From NCBI RefSeq assembly GCF_004364975.1, contig NZ_SOBW01000007.1:558001-622000 (forward strand): a DNA stretch of 64,000 bases, given 5' to 3'. This DNA comes from Gelidibacter sediminis (GTDB lineage Bacteria; Bacteroidota; Bacteroidia; Flavobacteriales; Flavobacteriaceae). The number at the start of each line of letters is the position of its first letter. Position 1 is the stretch's first letter. The position numbers were made by a program, and so were the translations under genes. Below, piece by piece: positions 16,425 to 25,210 of this stretch. Below the pieces are notes generated by a model. It searched no databases and was not told where the DNA came from. It worked only from the letters and a program-made list of their open reading frames with translations.

Positions 16425-17921
16425 ATGTTCTTCTATCTCCTAAAATCCGCCGCATGTTTGGCCATTTTTATGGTCTTCTATAAGTATGTCTTAGAGAAAG
16501 AAAATATGCATATTTTTAAACGCTACTATTTATTAGGCACTTTAGTGCTTGCCTTCACCATTCCATTGGTAACCTTTACGCAAACCATTGAGGTCATCAC
16601 AAGCCCCGGAATCAATGAGGCAACCGTGCACTATGTTGAAAACACTCTACAAATAGAACAAACAGACTATCTTGCTTTAATTTTATGGAGTATTTATGGT
16701 TTGGGGGTTCTGTTGTTCGGAACAAAATTCTTGCGGAATTTGTATCAGATAATTTTTAAAATCTACCGGAATCCCAAGAAAAAATCAAATCATATTGTTC
16801 ATGTGCTATTATCGGACATGATCACGCCACACACCTTTTTTAAATACATCTTTTTAAACAAACAGAAATTTGAAAACGAAGAAATACCACAGGAAGTATT
16901 TTGGCACGAAGAAGCCCATGCCATCCAAAAGCACAGTGTTGATGTATTGTTTATAGAATTGTTACAAGTATTCTTCTGGTTTAACCCTATTATTTATTTC
17001 ACCAAGCATTCCATAAAAATGAACCACGAGTTTTTAGCGGATCAGGCGGTATTAAATAGAGGCGTCAACGCCGACAATTATCAACACATATTATTGGCAT
17101 TCTCATCAAATGCCACAGCACCAATTGGATTGGCAAACGCCATCAATTATTCATCAATCCGCCTTAAGGTGTTTGGAAAGCAGATTGCGCTTTTTAATGC
17201 ATTCGGACAGGTCAAAAAACGATTTACAGTTATGAAAACACACACCACAAAACGAAAAACTACAATTTTGACCCTTTTGATCTTGCCTGTGCTGGCCATA
17301 CTAATTTTTAGTTTTGGAAAAACTGAATTAGTACACAAAGAGATGACCTCTTTAAAATTTTCTAATGAAGATAATCAGACTTTGATTACTGATGGAGAAT
17401 TAAAATCAGTAAATGAATCGACAGCCAATCCCATTCAAGAACAACAAAAAGGCTCTAAGGTTTTAGAAACCAATACTAATAAAGATATCATTCTTTTACA
17501 TCATTGGTATATTACCATCGCTAATCAAAAGTATTACTATCCTTACAAGAAAGGTGATCTACGAAAATACTATGATAAATATGGTAAGGAAGTTACTTTG
17601 GATATCGTTAAAGAATACACCTCTAAATACAACCAATTTGAATCACTGACAAATGAAGGTGAACACTACGTTAAAAAATCAGATGTAGACAAAAAACAGA
17701 TCGACCACTTATTTTCAGATTTAGGCGGCATGTATTTTAGAATGTCCCATGCTGATAAAAACAAAGTAATACGGCCTAAAACTCCAATTACTCCATATTT
17801 GACATTAACCAAAGCAAATGGTGACACTTATTATAAATTGAAAAGCGAATTAACCGAAGAAGACCAAAAGTTATTAAAGTTAAACGCTCCACCACCGCCC
17901 AAACCCGCAAAAAAGAACTAA
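16425..17921 (+). CDS. M56 family (BlaR1-like) membrane metallopeptidase, copy A
   Basis: A 498-residue integral membrane zinc peptidase. Three membrane segments (about 4-22, 34-51 and 82-102) precede HEEAH at 161-165, the HExxH zinc site; NHEFLAD near 200 supplies the third Glu. A fourth segment (about 279-298) leads to an extracytoplasmic tail of about 200 residues with no penicillin-binding motif that I recognise, ending in a short PPPPPKP run. The nucleotides from 16433 to 17253 are almost identical to the next gene, after which the two tails are unrelated. It forms an operon with the upstream BlaI-type repressor and presumably inactivates it on sensing a signal through the tail (inference). 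Confidence 0.92.
   Translation: MFFYLLKSAACLAIFMVFYKYVLEKENMHIFKRYYLLGTLVLAFTIPLVTFTQTIEVITSPGINEATVHYVENTLQIEQTDYLALILWSIYGLGVLLFGTKFLRNLYQIIFKIYRNPKKKSNHIVHVLLSDMITPHTFFKYIFLNKQKFENEEIPQEVFWHEEAHAIQKHSVDVLFIELLQVFFWFNPIIYFTKHSIKMNHEFLADQAVLNRGVNADNYQHILLAFSSNATAPIGLANAINYSSIRLKVFGKQIALFNAFGQVKKRFTVMKTHTTKRKTTILTLLILPVLAILIFSFGKTELVHKEMTSLKFSNEDNQTLITDGELKSVNESTANPIQEQQKGSKVLETNTNKDIILLHHWYITIANQKYYYPYKKGDLRKYYDKYGKEVTLDIVKEYTSKYNQFESLTNEGEHYVKKSDVDKKQIDHLFSDLGGMYFRMSHADKNKVIRPKTPITPYLTLTKANGDTYYKLKSELTEEDQKLLKLNAPPPPKPAKKN
16433..17253 (+). repeat. 821-bp direct repeat, copy 1 (M56 peptidase domain)
   Basis: Copy 1 of a block repeated at 17958-18778 with an exact offset of 1525 bp and no gaps. 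By eye I count about 20 mismatches, roughly 97-98% identity. It covers the four-helix M56 peptidase core from codon 3 to the residues KTHTTK just before the last membrane segment. Confidence 0.95.
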
Positions 17922-17949
17922 AGAGTTTTCAAAAATAAACAAAGGTACT

Positions 17950-19518
17950 ATGCAACTCTATCTCCTAAAATCCGCCGCATGTTTGGCCATTTTTATGGTC
18001 TTCTATAAGTATGTCTTAGAGAAAGAAAATATGCATATTTTTAAACGCTACTATTTATTAGGCGCTTTAGTGCTTGCCTTCACCATTCCATTGGTAACCT
18101 TTACGCAAACCATTGAGGTCATCACAAGCCCCAGAATCAATGAGGCAACCGTGCGCTATGTTGAAAACACTCCACAAATAGAACAAACAGACTATCTTGC
18201 TTTAATTTTATGGAGTATTTATGGTTTGGGGGTTATGTTGTTCGGAACAAAATTCCTGCGGAATTTGTATCAGATAATTTTTAAAATCTACCTGAATCCC
18301 AAGAAAAAATCAAATCATATTGTTCATGTGCTATTATCGGACATGATCACGCCACACACCTTTTTTAAATACATCTTTTTAAACAAACAGAAATTTGAAA
18401 ACGAAGAAATACCACAGGAAGTATTTTGGCACGAAGAAGCCCATGCCATCCAAAAGCACAGTGTTGATGTATTGTTTGTAGAATTTTTACAAGTCATCTT
18501 CTGGTTTAACCCTATTATTTATTTCACCAAGCATTCCATAAAAATGAACCACGAGTTTTTAGCGGATCAGGCGGTATTAAACAAAGGCGTCAGCGCCGCA
18601 AATTACCAACACATATTATTGGCATTCTCATCAAATGCTACAGCACCAATTGGGATGGCAAACGCCATCAATTATTCATCAATCCGCCTTAAGGTGTTTG
18701 GAAAGCAGATTGCGCTTTTTAATGCATTCGGACAGGTCAAAAAACGATTTACAGTTATGAAAACACACACCACAAAACAAAGAGTATGTTTAAAATGCCT
18801 TGTGCTTTTACCATTATTGGCACTAACACTTTATGGATTTAGTGAGAAAAAGGAAATTGTCAAGGAAATTTACCTTCAAGAAACTTCACAAGAGACACTT
18901 CAGAAAAAAGCAACGCCTGAAGAAGTAGCGGAATATAATAAGTTGGCGAAACACTACAACAACCAATCGGACGACCACCGGGTGATAATGCTAAAAGATA
19001 TGACGCGAATTAAAGTACTTTATGATAAAATGAGTGATGAACAAAAAGCAAGCGCCGAGCCATTGCCTAATTTTCCGCCTCCGCCACCACCTCCAGCCCC
19101 ACCTATTGCAAATCAAGCTATGCGCCTACCGCCACCGCCACCATTACCACCAAACCCAACCGCAAAGCAAATTAAAGCTCATGAAAAGGCTGTTGAAAAG
19201 TCGGTAGAAAAACATATGGAGCAACGCCAGTATACCTACAAGCATAAAACTGAGGACGGAAAGAATGTAGACGTATTGGTCATTATGGACACCCCTGACC
19301 ATCTCCCGCTACCGCCACCACCTCCAGCTTCTCCTCTAGTTCATGTGAAAAAGCTCGCAAAGAAAAATGCCCTCTTTTTCTATGAAGGAAAATCCATCAC
19401 TTCTGAAGAGGCCATAAAAATTATGGAAAAAGATGGATCGTTAAACATCTCTATTAAAGAATTAAAACCTGAACGCCCGAAAGTATATATCACGAAAGAG
19501 CCAATTACGATAGATTAA
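17950..19518 (+). CDS. M56 family (BlaR1-like) membrane metallopeptidase, copy B
   Basis: A 522-residue tandem paralogue of copy A, starting 28 bp after it with no separate repressor or promoter visible. The first about 276 residues, including HEEAH at 161-165, are nearly identical to copy A. After KTHTTK the last membrane segment and the whole extracytoplasmic tail are different. The tail has two proline-rich runs (near 376-387 and 397-405), a charged helix rich in Lys and Glu, and a third proline run (PLPPPPPASP). Proline-rich linkers of this kind are common in TonB-like periplasmic spanning proteins, but no TonB domain is evident. The pair looks like one peptidase head joined to two different sensors (inference). 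Confidence 0.92.
   Translation: MQLYLLKSAACLAIFMVFYKYVLEKENMHIFKRYYLLGALVLAFTIPLVTFTQTIEVITSPRINEATVRYVENTPQIEQTDYLALILWSIYGLGVMLFGTKFLRNLYQIIFKIYLNPKKKSNHIVHVLLSDMITPHTFFKYIFLNKQKFENEEIPQEVFWHEEAHAIQKHSVDVLFVEFLQVIFWFNPIIYFTKHSIKMNHEFLADQAVLNKGVSAANYQHILLAFSSNATAPIGMANAINYSSIRLKVFGKQIALFNAFGQVKKRFTVMKTHTTKQRVCLKCLVLLPLLALTLYGFSEKKEIVKEIYLQETSQETLQKKATPEEVAEYNKLAKHYNNQSDDHRVIMLKDMTRIKVLYDKMSDEQKASAEPLPNFPPPPPPPAPPIANQAMRLPPPPPLPPNPTAKQIKAHEKAVEKSVEKHMEQRQYTYKHKTEDGKNVDVLVIMDTPDHLPLPPPPPASPLVHVKKLAKKNALFFYEGKSITSEEAIKIMEKDGSLNISIKELKPERPKVYITKEPITID
17958..18778 (+). repeat. 821-bp direct repeat, copy 2 (M56 peptidase domain)
   Basis: Copy 2 of the block at 16433-17253. Most of the differences change an amino acid (for example Gly/Arg, His/Arg, Leu/Pro, Asp/Ala); about four are silent. 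Confidence 0.95.
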
Positions 19519-19540
19519 AATACAGTAAATTTATAATCTC

Positions 19541-19579
19541 AGACCTGTAAAGTGCGACACTCTACAGGTCTTTTTTTTT
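19541..19579 (+). terminator. Terminator of the BlaI-M56-M56 operon
   Basis: AGACCTGTAAAGTG and CACTCTACAGGTCT pair with one mismatch around CGA, followed by nine T. It lies 22 bp past the copy B stop. Confidence 0.88.
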
Positions 19580-19647
19580 GGTAATTGTGTAACAAATCAG
19601 CAACTCTAACGTTCTAATAGTCAATCAATCAAAAATCGAATCACGTT

Positions 19648-20748
19648 ATGTTAAAAAATTTCTTCATTCTGTGCTCAGGCTCAGATACTGATATTCTGGA
19701 CCAGTGTTCCAACGGCGAACAGAACAAATACGCAGGTATTGGTGCCACCGTTTTCTTTACAGCACTTATGGCCACCATTGCGGCTAGTTATGCTCTTTAC
19801 ACTGTATTTGACAATGCTTATGTATCCATTGGTTTTGGCTTTATATGGGGTCTGCTCATCTTTAATCTGGACCGTTTTATTGTTTCTACCATAAAAAAAA
19901 GAGGTCGTTTTACTGACGAATTGATTCAGGCCGCACCCCGACTCATTTTAGCCGTCATTATTGCCGTGGTCATTTCTAAACCTTTAGAATTAAAAATCTT
20001 TGAAAAGGAAATTAATCAAGTGTTGTTAGAGCAGAAGAACGACTTAACGCTTGCCAACAAAGATCAGATTGCCCAACAATTCACCCCAGCACAAAATGAA
20101 CTGCAAAATAACATCGCCACATTACAATCGCAAATTGAGACTAAAGAAGCAGAAGTGAATGCACTCTACACCACTTATATTACAGAAGCAGAAGGCACTG
20201 CCGGCACACAACGCTTAGGAAAAGGCCCTGTTTACAAAGAAAAACGTGATAAGCATGATGCTGCATTGGCCGAATTACAACAGTTAAAACAGAGCAACAC
20301 TGAAAAAATTGCAAGTATTGAAAATCAACTGTTACAATTACAGACCGATTATTCCACCAAAGTTGCTAATACACAACCTATTATTGATGGATTTGATGGG
20401 TTAATGGCTCGGGTTAATGCATTAAACACCTTGCCTTTGCTGCCCTCGCTTTTCATTTTCCTTTTGTTTTTAGCTATTGAAACCTCGCCCATTTTCGCGA
20501 AATTATTATCGCCTAAAGCCGAATACGACTATAAATTAGAAGATGCTGAAACCGCCATTAAAACTTGGGTAGAGCAAAAAGTGAATGAGCGCAAAACCCT
20601 TTTGCAAACGGATGTGGCCATAAACAATAAAGTGTATAATGACATTGCCGAAGAAGAGGAACTATACCAATACAAACGCAAAAAAGCAAGAGAACTTATG
20701 CAGCTTCAGGCGGATGCATTTTTTAACCATCAAAAAAACGCGCTTTAA
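19648..20748 (+). CDS. DUF4407 domain-containing membrane protein
   Basis: A 366-residue protein with four predicted membrane segments (about 28-50, 58-80, 93-112 and 258-283). Between the third and fourth lies a long extracytoplasmic or cytoplasmic coiled coil (about 118-245, rich in Gln, Glu, Lys and Leu), and a charged tail follows the last segment. The FNLDRFIVSTIKKRG stretch after the second segment fits DUF4407 proteins as I know them. The molecular function of the family is unknown. It sits between two terminator-flanked units and is followed 40 bp later by a small lipoprotein gene in the same direction, so the two may be co-transcribed. Confidence 0.8.
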   Translation: MLKNFFILCSGSDTDILDQCSNGEQNKYAGIGATVFFTALMATIAASYALYTVFDNAYVSIGFGFIWGLLIFNLDRFIVSTIKKRGRFTDELIQAAPRLILAVIIAVVISKPLELKIFEKEINQVLLEQKNDLTLANKDQIAQQFTPAQNELQNNIATLQSQIETKEAEVNALYTTYITEAEGTAGTQRLGKGPVYKEKRDKHDAALAELQQLKQSNTEKIASIENQLLQLQTDYSTKVANTQPIIDGFDGLMARVNALNTLPLLPSLFIFLLFLAIETSPIFAKLLSPKAEYDYKLEDAETAIKTWVEQKVNERKTLLQTDVAINNKVYNDIAEEEELYQYKRKKARELMQLQADAFFNHQKNAL

Positions 20749-20788
20749 AAATTAGTCTGTATATTTAGGTACCACTAAAATTCTTGTA

Positions 20789-21235
20789 ATGAAAGGTATC
20801 TATATTTGTTTAATTCTACTTATTTTTTCTTGTAAACCCCATAATGATGAACAGCAGGCAGCTTCAGAAATAGAAGCAATTACGGCCATAAAACAAGTAC
20901 TTGCCGATCAGGAAACGGCATGGGACAGCCATGATTTAGAAGGATTTATGCAAGGTTATTGGAAAAATGATTCTTTAAAATTTTACGGAAGCTCAGGTTT
21001 GACCACAGGTTGGGACAATACTCTAGCCAATTATAAAAAAAGGTACCCTACTCAAGCTGAGAGTGGCACCTTAAAATTCGTGATTAATGACATTTCAAAA
21101 ATTGAGAACAACTCTTACATCGTCTTTGGCGAATTCCATTTGGAACGCAGCATAGGTAATGCCAATGGCATTTTTACCATCATTTTTAAATATATTGATG
21201 GCCAATGGAAAATAATCGCGGATATGACCTGCTAA
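20789..21235 (+). CDS. NTF2-like (SnoaL/DUF4440 type) lipoprotein
   Basis: A 148-residue protein with a lipoprotein signal (IFSC, Cys15) and a single cone-like NTF2 domain. AIKQVLADQETAWDSHDLEGFMQGYWKNDSL is typical of the DUF4440 helix-helix opening (split here: the W-x-x-H-D-L core lies near residue 51). The C-terminus has the family's paired strands FTIIFKYIDGQWKIIADMT. These domains bind small hydrophobic ligands or act as enzymes, and no specific role can be read. The stop codon directly abuts the stop of the convergent STAS gene. Confidence 0.82.
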   Translation: MKGIYICLILLIFSCKPHNDEQQAASEIEAITAIKQVLADQETAWDSHDLEGFMQGYWKNDSLKFYGSSGLTTGWDNTLANYKKRYPTQAESGTLKFVINDISKIENNSYIVFGEFHLERSIGNANGIFTIIFKYIDGQWKIIADMTC

Positions 21236-21517
21236 TTAAGCGGCATTTTCTTCAGATTTGAAATGCTCGTATAAATCATCGCAACCCATACCAATGATTG
21301 AAAGGTCTTTCTTTCTTTTAAGGGATTCGTTATGTAATTGGGCCAATGCATTAACGCCGTAGCGATCAATACTAGTCAGACTTTCTATATTCAGTATAAC
21401 TGAATTGAGATTTTCGAAAACATTTGAGAATTCCGTTTTGAACACATGTACATTTCCTTTATGTAGGATGCCTTGTACCTTGAATAAGTTGTTGTGGTGC
21501 GTAATTTTTAAATCCAT
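21236..21517 (-). CDS. STAS-domain protein (anti-sigma factor antagonist-like), degenerate phospho-site
   Basis: A 93-residue single STAS domain: strand, helix, the central ILNIESLTSIDRYGVNAL segment, then the final strand SIIGMGCDDLYEHF. In SpoIIAA-type antagonists the loop reads D-x-S-G and the Ser is phosphorylated. Here it reads D51-R-Y-G54, with Tyr in the Ser place, so regulation by Ser phosphorylation is unlikely. No kinase or phosphatase partner gene lies nearby. Similar single STAS proteins in Bacteroidetes have unknown roles. Its stop codon abuts the convergent NTF2-like gene with no spacer. Confidence 0.75.
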   Translation of the reverse strand: MDLKITHHNNLFKVQGILHKGNVHVFKTEFSNVFENLNSVILNIESLTSIDRYGVNALAQLHNESLKRKKDLSIIGMGCDDLYEHFKSEENAA

Positions 21518-21696
21518 AATAGCGTAAATTTAGTGTTAGAGTTTGTAAAGCGCTATTAATCAAACAGGAACACTATAAATATCGACAATATTAAGAAACT
21601 AGGATTATTTTTTCGACCAATTGCACTCTGAAAGGATTATTGAACTTGAGACTCCAAATTATTCGACATAATTCTTATACAGCCGAATTTACTTAC

Positions 21697-22944
21697 TTAA
21701 AATTTACGATCAGGATGGCACATGGCCACATTAAGACTAGCGCTCTTTTCTGAGACCAATTCTGACACCACTTTGCCTGTACCCGTAGCCATAGTCCAAC
21801 CCATCATAGCATGACCTGCAGCGATGATTAAATTAGAACACTTTGCAGATTTTCCAATATACGGCAAACCATCTGGAGATACCGGACGCAGGCCCGACGC
21901 TGCACCATCCTTTTCATCTTTAGTCAAAGTAAGTTCAGGATAATATTTTGTAACCGCATTGGCAATGGCTTCCACACGAGTTTTATTGATGTTATCATTG
22001 ATCCCTGCAATTTCCATAGTACCACCAAAACGGGTAAAGCCATTCATTGGAGTAACGGCTACCTTAGATTCTGTTAAAATGGCCGGCAATTTGATTCCAG
22101 TAGGACGTGACGTATTAATTCTATAGCCTTTCCCTGCCTGCAACAATAGGTTGATTCCTAATTTTTTACTCAAAAATGCACTCCAAGAGCCTGCCGCCAA
22201 GACAAATTCATCTGCCGTAAAACGATGCTGTTTGGTTATCAGTGCCACTATTTTTTGATTCTTTAAATCTAGGTCTTCAACTCTTTCATTGGCATAAAAC
22301 AAGACCCCCTTGGTTTTTAAATACGCCTTCATCTCGGTCATAAACTCATTGGGCGTCGTATGTGCATCACATTTAAAATGAGTACCACCAATGACATTCA
22401 AATTGACATTAGGTTCCAAAAGTTTTAAATCAGCAAGCGATACCTCATTCACCTCCAAGCCCTCTTCGGTTGCCAATTTGGCTGTGTGTAGTTCCTCTTG
22501 AAGTGAGGCTTCGGTTTGACACAACATCAATATCCCATCTTTTCGATAATGAGAGGTAAAATGTTCATTTTCTCTTATATCAGCATACAACTCCTGACTT
22601 AAAACGGCCATTTCCCTAATTACCGGAATGGCCTTTTTGACATGATTGGCAGTACAGGATTTATTAAATGCATAGGTCCACTTTAAAAAATCAGGATCCA
22701 AACGTGGTTTGATATAAAGTGGACTGGAAGAATCGAACATCCATTTTATGCCTTTTCTCATGACACCCGGCGCAGACAATGGAATAATGTGACTTGGCGA
22801 CAAATATCCCGCATTGACATAAGACGCGCCGGCATCCATATTAGATTGGTCAATAACAGTAACCTGATGTCCTTCTTTTTGCAGGTAATAGGCGCAACAT
22901 AAACCTATAATTCCGCCACCTATAACTATAACTTCTTTACTCAT
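21697..22944 (-). CDS. FAD-dependent D-amino acid oxidase/dehydrogenase, probable cis-4-hydroxy-D-proline oxidising enzyme
   Basis: A 415-residue DAO-family flavoprotein (DadA-like). The N-terminal dinucleotide fold has GGGIIG at 9-14 and a terminal acidic residue after the second strand (VTVID). The C-terminal part has SGLRPVSPDGLPYIG and AAGHAMMGWTMATGTG, both typical of DadA-type enzymes. It is the last gene of the hydroxyproline operon, starting immediately after the S9 peptidase stop. With the 4-hydroxyproline epimerase, deaminase and semialdehyde dehydrogenase in the same operon, it probably oxidises cis-4-hydroxy-D-proline to pyrroline-4-hydroxy-2-carboxylate. The family is certain; the substrate follows from context. 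Confidence 0.88.
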   Translation of the reverse strand: MSKEVIVIGGGIIGLCCAYYLQKEGHQVTVIDQSNMDAGASYVNAGYLSPSHIIPLSAPGVMRKGIKWMFDSSSPLYIKPRLDPDFLKWTYAFNKSCTANHVKKAIPVIREMAVLSQELYADIRENEHFTSHYRKDGILMLCQTEASLQEELHTAKLATEEGLEVNEVSLADLKLLEPNVNLNVIGGTHFKCDAHTTPNEFMTEMKAYLKTKGVLFYANERVEDLDLKNQKIVALITKQHRFTADEFVLAAGSWSAFLSKKLGINLLLQAGKGYRINTSRPTGIKLPAILTESKVAVTPMNGFTRFGGTMEIAGINDNINKTRVEAIANAVTKYYPELTLTKDEKDGAASGLRPVSPDGLPYIGKSAKCSNLIIAAGHAMMGWTMATGTGKVVSELVSEKSASLNVAMCHPDRKF

Positions 22945-25206
22945 TTAGTTCCAATTAAAATCCCAAATTGGCTTCTCGCCTTTTAAGTGCTCCACAAAAT
23001 AATTCCACCGTTTCTTAGTGAAATAATTTCTGACTTTTCCTTGATAGCCGTGTCTCTGGCTTGGAAAAATCAATAAATCGAAGTCCTTATCAGCATTCAC
23101 CAAGGCCTCAGCCAATTTAAATGTTGCGGACGGATTGACATTCTCATCAATACCACCGTGTACCAATAATAATTTCCCTTTTAAGTTTTTCGCATTGGTG
23201 ATGTTGGAGACGTCGTGATAAGTGGAATCTACAGGCCAACCTTGATACATTTCAGGCCACCAGGCTTTTTCCATTCTAAAATCGTGGTCTGCTGAACTTG
23301 CCACTCCAACTTTGTATACGTCAGGAAATGCCAGCATGGCTCTACCTGTGTCATAACCTCCGGCAGAATGCCCAAAAATACCCACACGATTGGTATCAAT
23401 CCACGAATATGTTTTGCCTAAATACTGAATTGCCAACACGTGATCTTCAAGATTATTACCCATATTTTTATAGGAATGGTTATGGAATTCTTTTGATCGA
23501 CCGGAAGATCCTAAGCCATCCACCATCATGACGATAAAACCGAGTTCTGCTAAAGACTGATTTGTAAACGCATTATTAAAAGATTTAGGAAACACCTGAG
23601 TATGTGGCCCCGTATAACTATGGTCTATAATTGGATATGATTTTGTAGCATCAAAATTGGTTGGTTTCCAAATGGCACCATAAATAGTTGTTTTCCCGTC
23701 CTTTCCAATAAGTTGAAAAGGCTGTGGTGCCTCCCATCCCTTAGACAGTGCATCGGACACTTCTGCAGACGTTAAATTGGCAACAATTTTCCCTGTTCTT
23801 GCAGTTCTTAACACGGTTTTTGTAGGACTGTTGACGGTGGAATAATTATCTACAAAATGCTTGCCGTCTTCTGAGAAGGATACCAAATGATGTGCGTTTT
23901 CTGGCGTCAGCAATTTTACAGTTCCCATAAAATCGACTTTATAGAGCTGTTGATGATACGGATTCATAGTCGCATCTTTTCCTGAAGCCAAAAAATATAT
24001 TTCTTCCTTATCATCATCAATATGTGCCACTGAATTAATGTAATAATTCCCGGCAGTTAAGGGCGTTGTAACCTTCGTTTTGATATCAACCATATAAAGT
24101 TGTCGCCATCCACTACGCTCAGATAAAAAGATTATTTTTCGCTTATCCTCCAACGCTCTAAACCAAAAATTATCAATATTCGTCTCACTTGTTTCTTCAA
24201 TAAGAACTTCTTCTTTATTAGTATTAAGATCCACAAGTTTTAAGAATTCCTTTTGATAGCCTCGTTCAGAATATCCGGCCAATAGTTGTCCAGATTTCTC
24301 CAACCACTCTACGGCTACAGAATTGATATGGGTACCTTTTGGCAACTTTGTTTTTACCTCTTTTTTGGTTTCAATATTAAAAAATACTGGTTTTACATGC
24401 ACCATGGTTGTATCTCCAGGCGAGCCTCTGTAATAGGACAATAATTTTGGACGGTAGAGGGAATCGATACTGTGGTCTAACAGATACATCTTTTCGGCCG
24501 TTCTGAAGTCTACAACATTTGCAGCAATCCATTTGGAATCTTTAGACCAATTCACGTTAAAATGTTTTGGACGCTCAGCGTTTTCACCTTCAATGACATC
24601 ATACCAACCATAATACGTAGCGTATTCATAATCTTTTACACCATCCTGACTCAATTGATATTCCTGATTAGTGGCGGTCGATTTGATAAATAAATTATAG
24701 TCTCTAGAAAAGGCTATCCATTTACCGTCTGGCGATGTGGTTTGAAAGGCGTCCTTAGCTTCTTTTTTGTCTTCTTTTTCGAGTTGAATTTTATACGATT
24801 TAAGATCGAGGGTATAAGTTTTGGATTCAAAATTAAAAGTGAGCTGATCTGCTTTTGTTCTTTCAATATTTGAAAGTTCCATTTGATTTGCATCGACCTC
24901 CTTTTCTGTAACCTTAGATAATGCATGCGCAACTTTAGAATGATCAAATAAAGGGCGGATTTTATAGTTACTAAAGACCACAGATTGATAGGTTTTTCCT
25001 GCTTTATTATGATGGACAAACCATGCTCCAGAATTGTTCTTAAACCACTGCACGTCAGTATGGAGGTTAAAAACTGTTTTGTTGTTTATATTATCGGGCA
25101 TAAAACTGACAGCCCTGTTGTAATCGTCTTGAGTCAGTTTTTGCGCCTGAATTTGAGATGTTACCATCAATAACATGACTAGATAAAAAAACTTCTTCAT
25201 TTTCAT
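22945..25206 (-). CDS. S9 family prolyl peptidase (DPP-IV-like)
   Basis: A 753-residue secreted serine peptidase. It has a signal peptide (about 1-21), an N-terminal beta-propeller of the DPP-IV N-terminal type (about 80-500) and a C-terminal alpha/beta hydrolase. The catalytic residues are Ser614 in GHSAGG, Asp687 in GGIDENV and His719 in SQRHGY. DPP-IV-like enzymes cleave after proline near the N-terminus of peptides and some accept hydroxyproline. It is embedded in the hydroxyproline operon, 4 bp after the epimerase gene and directly before the oxidase, so it probably frees Pro/Hyp dipeptides from collagen-like peptides in the periplasm (inference). Confidence 0.92.
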   Translation of the reverse strand: MKMKKFFYLVMLLMVTSQIQAQKLTQDDYNRAVSFMPDNINNKTVFNLHTDVQWFKNNSGAWFVHHNKAGKTYQSVVFSNYKIRPLFDHSKVAHALSKVTEKEVDANQMELSNIERTKADQLTFNFESKTYTLDLKSYKIQLEKEDKKEAKDAFQTTSPDGKWIAFSRDYNLFIKSTATNQEYQLSQDGVKDYEYATYYGWYDVIEGENAERPKHFNVNWSKDSKWIAANVVDFRTAEKMYLLDHSIDSLYRPKLLSYYRGSPGDTTMVHVKPVFFNIETKKEVKTKLPKGTHINSVAVEWLEKSGQLLAGYSERGYQKEFLKLVDLNTNKEEVLIEETSETNIDNFWFRALEDKRKIIFLSERSGWRQLYMVDIKTKVTTPLTAGNYYINSVAHIDDDKEEIYFLASGKDATMNPYHQQLYKVDFMGTVKLLTPENAHHLVSFSEDGKHFVDNYSTVNSPTKTVLRTARTGKIVANLTSAEVSDALSKGWEAPQPFQLIGKDGKTTIYGAIWKPTNFDATKSYPIIDHSYTGPHTQVFPKSFNNAFTNQSLAELGFIVMMVDGLGSSGRSKEFHNHSYKNMGNNLEDHVLAIQYLGKTYSWIDTNRVGIFGHSAGGYDTGRAMLAFPDVYKVGVASSADHDFRMEKAWWPEMYQGWPVDSTYHDVSNITNAKNLKGKLLLVHGGIDENVNPSATFKLAEALVNADKDFDLLIFPSQRHGYQGKVRNYFTKKRWNYFVEHLKGEKPIWDFNWN

Positions 25207-25210
25207 ATAT

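Noticed and set aside
16425-19518. Beta-lactam resistance operon (blaR1-blaI)
   Set aside because: Neither M56 tail has the penicillin-binding SxxK/KTG motifs, and no beta-lactamase gene is nearby.
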